64,000 nucleotides of DNA from Tribonema minus (taxonomy: Eukaryota; Sar; Xanthophyceae; Tribonematales; Tribonemataceae), in NCBI GenBank assembly GCA_017506865.1, contig JAFCMP010000075.1, forward strand, positions 186,001 through 250,000, written 5' to 3'. Every line of letters begins with the position of its first letter. The first letter of the stretch is position 1. The notes below the pieces were generated by a model. It did not search any database, had not been told where the DNA came from, and saw only the letters and a program-made list of their open reading frames with translations. The translations under genes and the position numbers were made by a program. Of the stretch, positions 40,063-51,600 are shown piece after piece.

Positions 40063-43000
40063 TCAGGGGTCCTTGATGACGGATGTAACGGCAAAGTTCG
40101 CCAGCCCGCAGTGGTTCTGCCCCTTGACGACCCTGTAGTACCCCCCTTCCCCCCACCAGCTCCCCCAGCTATTCTTCACCACCCAGTACTCCACCCCGTC
40201 TTGCTCCCCAAACCCTACCACGAGGACAGCGTGGTCTAATGTGGTTGGTTCGCATGGAAGCGTGGTGTCGATGGCTCCTGCCTTGCAGTACTCCGTTCCT
40301 GAGACGTACTCTGGACAGCCGGTGATGCCGTGCCTGGTGCAAGTAGAGCAGGAGCATGCGTAGGCGGGTTAGCGTGCAGCGGATAATGATAATGATGCTC
40401 AAATGTGGTGGCACGCGATGACGTGCTCAGAGCACAATTGTCAAGTAGGTGAGCATGGAGTACACAGGACGAATGCTCTGTGTGGTGGCGCGGCGGAGGA
40501 TGCTGGCTGCGGTGGCATATGGCGATGATGCTCAAATGTGGTGGCACACAATTATGGTGTTCATTGTGTTGGTACACACGACCTTGGCGCTCAATGCAGT
40601 AGCACATGGTGATGGTGATGCTTCAATGTGGTGGCACGTATGATGATGCTGGTTGTGGGCACACAGTGATGCTCAACGCGGCACGTGGCGATGTTACTCA
40701 ACGTGACACACAGCAATGATGCTCAGCGCGACACACGGTGATCATGCTAAACGGTAATCAGTTTGTGATACTTGGGTGTCATAAGGCGCATAATACATAG
40801 GAGCTGGCCATGGATGTGTATGAACCACAGCAGACACGTGCAACATGAGTAATCGAGGTGAACCTGAGGGCAAGAAATCACTTGAAGTAACTGACTCAAA
40901 GCAGCTGACTCGCACCAAGCATCACAGCAGCTATGCTGCTGTGCAGTGCAATATGTCACTTGTTCGATGAGGGTAACTGGCACAGCCCGTGAATCACTAC
41001 CAGGCATTTCATTCAGCTCACTTGTAGTACTCCATGCCGACTGCGTTGAGCACGATTGAGATGGGCCCATTCTTGACCATGGCCGTGGCCAGTAGGTCCT
41101 CGTACTGTGCGCCCAAGGCTACCATCTGCCATCCCCCAATGTGCGCAACGGCGCTGTCTTTGAGGCTCTCATTGACCTGAGAGCGGGTATGGTTACAGGT
41201 GGCAGGCACACGCACAGAGGTGGCAGCAGTTGCTGAGCATATATTTATGAAACAGCCTGCAGCAGCTGAAGAGGGCAGGATGATCATCAACAGCATCAGC
41301 AGCGGGTACATGTAAAAGTATGCACGGGGACAGGCTATACACAAGTCCACATACAGAGAGGACGCGCCAGGCATCATGCATGTATGCGCCACCCCCCGCA
41401 CCTGATCCGTGTCGCAGGTGGGCGTCCCCTTCGGAGCGCTGCCGCACGTCCCCCATGCGCATACATTTTTGTACGGATAGTCCTCCTCATACACAAGGCC
41501 CCCAGTGCTGGCGACGTACTGCATGGCTGCATAAGGCAGGCCGCCGTTGCAGCCCTCTGCGGCGTTTCGCTTCTGATCGCACGCCACGAGCTGCTGCTTG
41601 GACAGCTCCACGACTTGGCCGGTGGCCAGAAACCACTTGCCCTCAATGTCGCCCGCCGTGCTGAACGACCAGCAGCTGCCGCAGTACCCCTGGCTGTTGA
41701 GCGAATGCGCGAGCGGTGAGGTGTGACCTTGAATTGAAGCGGGCGTTTGATTAGGAGCGTCACGTGTTGAAGTGACCTGTTACAGTAACCTGCCCGTTCT
41801 GAAGTGACCTGCCCATCTTGCATGTTTACTGCAGTGACCAACCAGCATACCCCTGGCTGCGGAGCGCGTATCCAAAGCAATGTGAGTTTTGAAAATGACA
41901 CAAGCGGAAGTGAACCGCTTGACCGCAATGCCGCCCGCCGTGCTGAACAACCAGCACCAGCCGCAATACCTCCAGCTGTGTCATCATTAATGAACTTTGA
42001 CCAAAACTCATGTTCAACAAAACCCTTGTGCGGAGCACTGACCTGCTGACGGGCGTCTCGTACTTGGCGCGCCAGTCAAACTCCGTCGGCATGTTGGCGA
42101 GCGTGTAGTTGCCCAGCTCCGGGTACATGCCGCACGCCGCGCAGTCCTCCTCCGTGATCCACCCGAACTGGCTCTTGCTGATGTTCGGCCCCTTGACCTT
42201 GCTGCTGATCCCCTTGCCCCCCCCCTTTAACCCCCCCTTGAGCGCTGCCTCCTGGCCCCCCACCGCAGGCCGGGGCTCCCCCTCCACCACCCCCGCGGGC
42301 AGAGACCCCAGCAGCGTCTGGTAATTCGCAAAGGCAGCGCTCATGCGGCGCCCCGCGCGCTCCTCCGCCGTCATGTCGGCGTACTCATTGACCTCGAAGA
42401 GCGCGAGCGGGTTGGCGTCGTTGAGCGCGTCGATGAGCGCCAAGTTCAACTTGAAGGCGGCAAAGCGACGCTCCGCCTCGCCGTCGGACGCGTACGCGCG
42501 CGCGTGCTGCGTCCTGTAGCTGTCGAAGGCCATGCGCTTGGCATCCTCGCTCAGGTCCGCAAGCCGCCGCGCCTTGCCCGCGCGCGCCGCCTGGTAGAGC
42601 GCGGTGGGCAGCGGCGGCAGCGCTCGGACGGAGGGAGGAGAGTCACCACTGGCGGCGGCGATGCCGTTGGCGGCCAGCAGAGAGGAGACGCCCTGGCGCA
42701 GCGCCAGCACGCCTACCACGGCGCTGATGATGACGCTCAGCGTGGCGGCCTGCTGCCAGGTAGGGCGGCGGCGGAGCCTGCGCCCAAAGTTCTCGCCGGA
42801 TATCTGCGGAAGCGAGGATGGGGGGGGGGGGGGGCGTTGAGGGGGCTCAATGTGCCTGGGTGCAAGGCAAGACTTGCGCACCAGGAGGTAGTCTTGATGG
42901 TGCTTGCGCGGCCCCTTGATCAATGCTCAACATGCATAAACACCTTGCTGAGAGTGCTACATAGCAGAAGTGCACATTGATGAGTGCAATATCTCTCCAC

Positions 43001-43398
43001 TCAACATCATGTGCGGTGTCCTTCTGTAGTAGCCACATGCTGTACTATGCAAAGCTTGCCTTGGCGCGCGTCATCAAGGATGCGAAATCTCGTTGCCGTT
43101 GGCTAGTGTGATCTCAACTAGCTTGTGACGTTCCTGGACCAAACAAGCAGCTCAATGTAGTGGTGATGTCATTGAACATCATCCATATCTTACATTTCGT
43201 GCAGTAGTGGATCGCCTAGCGAAGCGAGATATCCGTTGCAGATCATTCAGTGTGGGCTCCGCATTAGATCAACAGACTTATACGGACAGCGAGCTCTCTC
43301 ACCTCTACGTACTCGTGGTCCTCCGAGACATCGGGCAGGCGATCATAGCGGAGCCGAGACGTGCTGTTGTTGGGCAGCAAAGACCCGTAGCCTGACAT
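40063..43398 (-). CDS. Membrane-anchored papain-family (C1A) cysteine protease
   Basis: Five exons on the minus strand give 524 residues: 43303-43398, 42043-42803, 41402-41693, 41022-41176 and 40063-40333. An N-terminal cytosolic tail is followed by one membrane helix (about residues 51-68, [17 protein letters not shown]), so it is probably a type II membrane or vacuole-delivered protein. An I29-type propeptide follows ([28 protein letters not shown]), then mature papain motifs: [18 protein letters not shown] (catalytic Cys), [19 protein letters not shown] (catalytic His) and [18 protein letters not shown] (catalytic Asn). All three catalytic residues and the oxyanion Gln are present, so it should be active. 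A Gly/Lys-rich linker separates propeptide and catalytic domain. Intron 2 carries copies of the start of exon 3, and intron 4 carries a degenerate minisatellite. Confidence 0.92.
40380..40745. repeat. Degenerate minisatellite in protease intron 4
   Basis: A loosely repeated unit of roughly 25-45 bp with the core GTGGCACACxxTGATGATGCTCAA recurs about ten times. Later copies differ from early ones, suggesting an old tandem array. Confidence 0.7.
41840..41977 (-). repeat. Copies of the 5' start of protease exon 3 with acceptor
   Basis: The exon 3 start (real acceptor 41694, exon start 41693) is repeated twice upstream in the transcript. Near 41841-41870 the copy keeps ccgcag|CCAGGGGTA. At about 41935-41977 the copy covers the catalytic-site region with several substitutions and has lost the acceptor. 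Confidence 0.85.
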
Positions 43399-43856
43399 GA
43401 CCTGCTGCACCCGTTCGCTGTGGGTTGCTGTCAATACTTGTCTCGCCCGAGCAAGAGTCACAGGCGCAGCTAGGTAGTATCACAGTGATTGATTATCGAG
43501 CAGCACTGAATGCCTACGTTCGCTTCCTTCGCTTGCCGTCTTCTCCCATGCGTTTCAAACTTCAACTGTGAAGTACCTCAGTTCGGTGACTACCCCGACC
43601 AGGACTACTGCCGGTGCGAGGGTAGATATAGTAGTGTCTGGGCTGCTCGCAGAGCTGTGCTGGTACCTGCATCTGACTGTGCTTGTGAGGAAGTGGACGA
43701 GGCTATGCTTCAGCCCACGTGCTGAGCCCCTGGACGCACTACTGTGCGCTTGTTAGGCTGCTCTCGCAGCAGCTCACGTGCCACGGATTTCAAGGAAGGG
43801 AGTCGTGGCTAATCTTCGCTTGCGGCTCCGAGAGCAAGTCTGGTCACGACATCACC
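43399..43856. promoter_or_regulatory. Divergent upstream region, protease / GBF1-like
   Basis: This 458-bp gap lies between the starts of the protease (minus, from 43398) and the ARF-GEF (plus, from 43857). It should contain both promoters. A frame remains open upstream of the GEF start, so a slightly longer GEF N-terminus cannot be excluded. Confidence 0.35.
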
Positions 43857-45603
43857 ATGCAAGGCCTGGGTCACACCATCGGGGCAGTCGGCGTGATCAA
43901 GGGCGAGATACACAACGTGCTCGCGGCGCTGCGCATCAATGCACGATGGGCTACGCGCGCTCGCTTCACCAAGGAGATCCCTTTGCAGGCGGAGTCCCCT
44001 CTCATTCGATCGCTCAGATCGCTGCACACGTACCTGGAAGCAGTGGACGATCTAGGCGATGTGGACGCTGTCCGTTACCTCGAGCCTTTCTTGGCGGTGG
44101 TGGAGTCCCATCACACAACAGGGCCAATGACTGGCGCAGCGCTGTCATCCTTGCACAAGTTCTTGCTGTACGGGTTCATGACTCCAGAGAGCCCTCGGGC
44201 GAGGGAGGGCATCGACCGCATTGCGCGCAGCATCAGCAACTTCCACTTTGAGGAGACAGATCCTGAGAGTGATGAGGTGGTGCTGATGAAGGTGAGCTGC
44301 ACCAAAGGGAGCACAGCGATGATGTGGGTGCCAGCAATCAAGTGGGTTTCAGGCAATCATGTAATGTCTGTCGCCATTGCTGCAGTACACAACCATGCTG
44401 ATGCTGCTACAAATCTTGCGTCAACGCTTGCGCTGCGACACGCGCGCAGACTTGCCATCGCAATGGCTCTCTGTATTGCCCCACCACCTGCATGCCATCA
44501 CTGTGCTTACGCACACTAAGCTCTGCACACCCTGTCCCCTAACCTTACCCCCTCGTGCCCCCCCCCCTTTCCCCTGTCCGCAGCTGCTGGAGCTGAGCGC
44601 GCTGTGCCTGCGCTGCGAGGTGGGGCGTTTGCTGAGCGACGAGCGCTGCTGGGACATCTTCCAGTCCTGCTACGGCATCTCCTCACAGGAGCGCGTGACC
44701 TCGCTCCTCGGCAACACCGCCGGCAACACGATAGCGCACATTGTCCTCATCGTCTTCAGCCGCCCGCGGCCGCCGCCGCAGCTGTCGCCGCGGTCCAAGG
44801 CAAAGGCCGGGAAGCAGAGGGCGGTGAAGGCGGCGGGCAGTCCTGCGGGAGCGGGGCATGGTGAAGGGGCGGGGGTGGAGCATGAGGTCAGTCTGCAGCG
44901 CGGTGATTGCAGCGCGGTGATTGCGGTGCTGGTGTTGCTGTCATCAGCTGGGCAAAGCCGGAAGCGGGTGGTGTTGTAGCTGGACCGCCCATGTTCATGC
45001 CATTGCACACTAAGGTTCGAATCAATTGGGGAACATGTCTGGACGTTTGCAAGCACGCCGCGTTGCTGCTGTTGCCGATGTTATTGCAGCGGCGCGGCCG
45101 TGACTCCAGGCGCTGGTCACTGCTGCGCCTGATGCGCACAGCAAGCAGCAAGTGGTGCGGACGCAGCTACCACCTCATTGCCACTACTTTCCCACTGCTG
45201 CTCTCATGCAGGGGGAGCCAGGCCAGGGGGGGGCGGACTCTGGCGACGAAGGGGACCAGGAAGGAGAGTCACAGGTGCATCACCGGCGGCGGCGGCGGCG
45301 GCGCACACGGGATCAGAGCCCCGCTGGCGAAGGCGGGGAGCAGCAGCTCAATGTTTTGGTGGAGATCATGCGGTTTCTGAGCAGGCTCAGCAACCCGCGC
45401 GAGAACTCGGAGGACACGTGCATCCTGTGCCTGAGCCTCATCAACATTGCGCTGGAGGCAGGCGGGAGCCAGCTGGGGCAGCAGCAGGCGCTGGTGGAGG
45501 TGAGGTTTGCTGTTGCTGGTGCTGCTGTTGCTGCTGCTGCTGCTGGTGCTGGCGCAGGTGATGCTGGTGCTGGTGGTGGTGCTGCTGCTGCTGCTGCTGG
45601 TGG

Positions 45604-45668
<65 letters not shown>

Positions 45669-48600
45669 GTGGTGCTGACGTTAGGGGCACTGATGGTAGG
45701 GGCGGGGCTGCTGCTGTGAGTGCATGCTTGCAGAAGCTGAGCCCAGCACACCATACCGCTGCTGTGCCACTGCGCCTGGTTTTACGCAGTTTCTGCTACA
45801 TAGCGGTCAGCTACCTGATCGGTCTTGATTGCTCGCTGCTGCAGGCAGCACCAAATGCAGCAGCTGGCGCGCTTTGGCGATGCCATTACGCTGCTGAGCC
45901 CTTACAGCGTCGTAACCCTGACTGTCATGCCTACCCCAACAGGTCATGCAGGGCGACCTCTGCAAGCACCTGCTGCACTGCAGCCAGACGGAGGAGCTCA
46001 ACATCCTGAGCCTCACGCTGCGCGTCGTCTTCAACCTCTTCAACTCCATCAAGGACCACCTCAAAGTTCAACTCGAGGTCTTCATCACCTCCATACACCT
46101 GCGCATACTGGAGGGGGGGGGCGGGGGGGCGCACGCGGGGGGCGGCGGCGGGGGGGGGGGGCAGCCCGGCACCCCCTTTGCGCACCCCCCCGAGCAGCGC
46201 GAGCTCGTCCTGGAGAGCCTTCTGGAGTTCTGCCGCGAGCCCACGCTCATGCTGGACCTGTACATCAACTACGACTGCGACGTGCAGTGCACCAACCTCT
46301 TTGAGACGGTGTGCAACGCGCTGAGCCGCGCCGCGCTGCCGGCGTCCCGCGCCGACGAGCTCAACGCGCTCCACCGCCTCGCGCTCGAGTGCGTGCTGAG
46401 CGTTGTGGAGTCCATGGCCAAGCGCTGCGTGCCCCCCCCCGCCGCGGGCAGAGGGGGGGGGGGCGGGGGGGGCACCACAACCCCCTTCGCGGGGCAGTCC
46501 CCGCCCCCCACGAGTATGTCCCCCCTGCCGGCCCTCTACAAGGGGTTCAACTCGGGGTCCACGCTGTCGTTTGATGAGGGGGGGGAGGGGGCCACGGCTT
46601 CGGAGCTGGAGTCGGACTCGGAGGCTGATGGGGGGCAACAGGTGAGGGTGTGTGTGTGTGGGTGGGCGGTGGGGGGTCGGTCGGTTGCTGCTGGTGTTGC
46701 GGCATCAGCGTCATACGTTCATGCGATGATGGCAACGATGGCATGACGCAATTTACTGATGTACACGTGCAAGTGCTATGGCTGAAAAGCCGTGGCAGGT
46801 GGGAAGGGGGGATGGGGGGCAATGACGAGTTAGTAAGGAAACTGTAACTTCAAGTCCCAGTTGCATCAGCTGGCTGGCAGCACATTAGCAGTCTTCGCCT
46901 GCGGCGGTGACAGTTTGCCCGGTTGTGTCGAGCGATGCAGCACCAACCAACAATAAAGTTTGCAGCTTGTTGTGTTAGCCAAACACCAAGGCCACAGCGA
47001 CGCCTCACGCTTAAGGACGTCGCTGCACAGGCTCGCCCCAGCCTGCTTGCCAGCAAACCGGCTGCGCCGTCACGCAGGCAGCGCACCTGCCGATTCTATC
47101 TCTAAACCCCATCGTGAACGTGTGCGCACCCGCTGCTGCTAACTATTTCCAGCTCCATTCCTACATAGCACACTGGCTAGAGCAGCTGCACACGCATCGC
47201 ATCTGAATCAAGCCCTGCGCTGCCTACCATCAAACCACCTGCGCTGTTGCGCCACGCCCTGACCCCAACTCCGACTGCACGCGCACGCGGCGTACTGGCT
47301 GGAGCAAGCGTGCGCACAACATTTCTCTCATAAACCTCACCCCTGCCTACCAACAAACAACGCGCGCTGCCGCGCCACGCCCTGACCCTAACCCCAACCC
47401 CAACACCGCGCGCAGGCGGCGTACTGGCTGGAGCAGGCGCGTGCGCACTTCATGTGAACACACTTCACCCCTGCGTGCCACCAAATAGCCTACGTTGCGC
47501 CACGCCCTGACCTCAACCCCGATCCCGACCGCGCGCGCAGGCGGCGTACTGGCTGGAGCAGGCGCGCGCACAACATTTTGCCAATAAACCTCACCCCTGC
47601 TGCGCTTCGCAGCCCGCCCTGACCCCAACTACAAACGCGCGCGCAGGCGGCGTACTGGCTGGAGCAGGCGCGCGCGCACTCCGCCGCGGCGGAGGTCCTG
47701 CTGCAGCGCAAGCGCATGAAGCGGCGCCTCGCCCTCGCCGCGCAGCGCTTCAACACAGACGCCAAGGGCTGGATGGGCTACGCGCAGGAGCTGGGGCTGC
47801 TGCTCACGCCCGCGTCCGCCGCGTCCGTAGCGCGCTTTCTCAAGACGACGCTGGGCCTGGACAAGGCCATGCTCGGGGAGTATCTGAGCAAGGGGCCGCC
47901 GGATCGGTACCCGTTCAACGGGGAGGTGCTGCGGGAGTACGCGCGGCTGTTTGACTTCAGGGATACGGTGAGCGCCGCTGCCGCTGTGGAGCGCTGCTGC
48001 TGCTGCTGCTGCTGCTGGTAGCGTGGCGGTGCTGGCGCTGCGTTACATGTTTTTGCGCTGTTGCACTACGTTATGTTTTGTATGCGTATTTGACACTGAG
48101 TGGTGTTGTGGTCTTACAGCTGCGGAGTAGGCGTGCTCTTAGTGAACTGCAGTACTGCAACCACATTCAACAGCCGGACACTCACTTAGCCTTGACCCTA
48201 CTTAAGACTATGTGCCCTTCTGGGAGTTTAGGCACAATGGTAGGCTTGAACCGACTACTGCGCTGATGCATGACGGTTACGTTCAACACCACTGACATTT
48301 CACCCTTGCTGTTCTCTGCGTCGTCTCGCCTCCGCTGCGTGCGGTTTCACACGTGTAACAGCTGTTTGAAGACGCGCTGCGGCGCTTTCTCAAGGAGTTC
48401 CGGCTGCCTGGCGAAGCTCAGTGCATAGACAGGCTCATGGAGGCCTTTGCGTGCGAGTACTTCCGTCAGTGCAAGGGCCAACACCCGTTCGCGGATGCCG
48501 ACGCCGCCTTTATTCTGGCCTTCAGCATCATCATGCTCAACACGGACCGGCACAACCCTCAAGTGAGCGCAAGTTGTGGTTACGGAGTGCTCTGTGTGGC

Positions 48601-51600
48601 CGGCATCGAAAACAAAAACTCGACCATATGTGATGCGTTCACATCAAAAACGGATACGTTGAAGTACATACGCTTATTGCTGTTGTAGCGAGCCTTGAGC
48701 ATTGCATACTTACAACCAGGGTTGGGGTTAGTTTAAGCGTCAATGTGGACGACCCTGATTGCAGCAATTAAGTTGACGTTACTGTTGGCACTTGTGGAGC
48801 CGTTATTTATGGCAAGTGGACCTACCTGTCTCAGCTGCCAGACTAGACGCAAGCAAAGCTGCAGATCAAGAGTTCCTGCTGCAGTTACTTCTTCAAAGTG
48901 TGCGCACTTGTAGGTAGGTAGGTATGCATCTACTTCATTGTACCGCATAGGTAGACTGATTGTATCGTAGTTGCACGTGTGAGCTGTGAGGTTAAGTATT
49001 GGGCATTGTGGCTGCTTTGCGTCTTATGTGCATGCATACCATACGTACACACCCCGTGTGTCGTATATATATAGGTACCTTAAAGTACATAGTCGTGTAG
49101 TTCGAGGGTGCTGAGAGCATGCGTTAAGCGTTGAGCGCTGTGGCTTGTTGTTGAAGTTGATGTTGCTCCGTCGCTGTCGTCACGGCGCTGGTCGACAGTC
49201 AGCACTGGTATGCTCACGCCAAGAGCATGCTGGTGCATCTCTAGCATGCTGGTTGTGTGTTTGTACTGTCTGAGTTGAAGTTACATTTTAAGTTTTGTCA
49301 GACCTGACGAACATCAACGATGAGGCTTTGGTCACTGCCCGCACGAATTGGGTCAGGCTTTGAGAAGCGCAAAACTTGGTGTAACACTGTGCTGCATGAG
49401 CTTGGCTTGCACACAAAACTGATTCATTATCCATCCTGCTGCTTCCGTCTTGTGCTGTAAGCCGATGCACAACACTGCTCAGCAGTGGCCGTCCTACTAT
49501 TACCACTGCGTGATGGCGCTGCTGTTTCAAGTCTCATGCGGCCGGTGCAACCGATTGCTAACTGTAACCAAAAATAGTTGTAATTGATTTTTGCAACCGA
49601 TGTTCTGACTGTGACCGTCTTCTGCTGGCAACAAAACAACAACGCTCCGCTGCAGATCCGCGACGACAAGCGCATGAGCAAAGATGACTTTGTGCGCAAC
49701 AACAGGCAGATCAATGCGGGGCAGGACCTGCCCTTGGCGTTTCTGGAAGCCATCTACGACTCCATCGCCGACTCCGAGATTGCAGTGCAGAGAGACCACT
49801 TTGCGCTGTCGGTGCAGGAGGGCGCTGGCCCCATTGATTACGCGCTGCATTGGGATGGTATACTCAACAGGAGCAGGTACGTATGCGTGATGACGTGCAG
49901 TTTGGGGGATGCCAGAAGTTCAACTGGTTTCATGGGAGACAAAGGCTATGCCAATAATTGGATAGGTAGCACTCCTCCTGGCCCATGCATTGGCAGTCTT
50001 GGCGAATCGTTCCTGCACCACTGCTGATGAGTGCCATGCAGGAGCGTCATACTTTAAACTTGCATGTGTCTACTGGCAAGTGCCGCGGTCATGGTGTTGT
50101 TGGCCTTGGTTTGTTGCCTGTATTGACGCCTCCACAGCAACAGTAGATTGGCAGCCGAGAGGTTCGTTTAGGGGCAGGGTTAACATTCTCTGTCCACAGT
50201 CATTCATCCTCCTCCTCTGCACTGCGGCGATGCCGTAGTGGCACGCTAGAGTATATCTCGCGCACGATCGGTGGCGCGCAAGATGTCGCGTCGCGCTTTC
50301 CAGTGCTGCTCATGCTTAGGGTCAGAGTTTGGTCACCACGCTGAGCGCTGCCCTCTACCGCCGCAGCGCGCAGTTCAGCGCCGTTCATGTTCAGTATGAG
50401 GCATAGGAGTGAAGTTTCACATCGCTGAGCGCTGCCCTCCACCGCTGCAGGAGCGTCACCCTGGCGGCCTTCACGCCCGCGGCGGCGCGCAAGGCGCAGT
50501 TCAGCGCGGGCGTGCACGAGCGCGACATGTTCACCTCCATCGCAGAGCGCGCGCTGCAGGCCATCGTGACCGTGTTTGAGCGCAGCCGCGACGACGCGCT
50601 GGTGCTCAAGGCGCTGCACGGGCTGCACTGCTACGGCAAGGTGTGCACGTACTTTGGCATGGTGGATCCCTTCAACGCGCTGCTGGTGTCGCTCTTCAGG
50701 TGCGCGCGCGCGCGTGTGTGGCTTGCTTGCGGTACCGACGTGGCTGTTCCATGTTGGTTTTGGGTAGAGGGAATATGTGTTCATGTCAGGAAAGCCAGCT
50801 GTGTGTGTGAGTTGGTTCAATTTCCAAGGAGCTGCTGCCACGGTGGGAGCGCCACGCGTAATTGACTGTCGATGAGGGCAGATTGGTGCTGCTTGTTGCG
50901 TAGCATGGCAGTGCCATATTGTTGGACTATGCTGGCCGCAGCATACTAGCTGAACAGTGGTTGCTGCAGCACCAAGACAGCACAAGTGAAGGTGTGTGGC
51001 TGCTAGCAGCCAGCGTACATTTCTGGTACATACATGCGTATGGCGACACACACAAGAAACAGTCACAATCACTTTCGTCGAAAAAGAAATTGGATATCAC
51101 TATGAAAAAGCATGGTGGTTACTGCTCAACTTGTGCATCAATGCCTCTTACGTTCGCCCCCCCCCCCCCCCCCCCCCCCCCTGGGCGTGCTCTACGCTCT
51201 CAAATACGGCAGCACGTACGTGGCAGCAAAATCAAACCACTATGCTCATGCACAGTCCCCTCTTTCCCGAACCTCTTTCCATCCAGGTACGGCAACACGT
51301 ACATGGCGGAGGCGGCGGCGGGCCAGCACCGCGCGCCCCACCCCGCGCTCCTCGCCACGGCGGGCCTCCCCGACACGAGCGACATCGAGGCGCTCGCGCC
51401 CCTCGCGCAGCACGCGCACGCGCACCGCGGCCTCCTCGCCCTCAAGTCCGCGCTAGAGCTGCTGCGCGCGCAGGGCGCCGCCGCGCAGGGCTCCGCATGG
51501 TCCGCCCTCTGCGAGGCGCTGCTGGGGCTGTGCGACCTGCGCGCGCTGCCGGCGTCGCTGAGCGATGTGGATGATTTCTCGGACGCCGCGGGCGCGCCGC

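Noticed and set aside
45269-45754. Poly-Ser, poly-Leu and poly-Ala frames
   Set aside because: They are the CTG/TGG array of GBF1-like intron 3, not coding.
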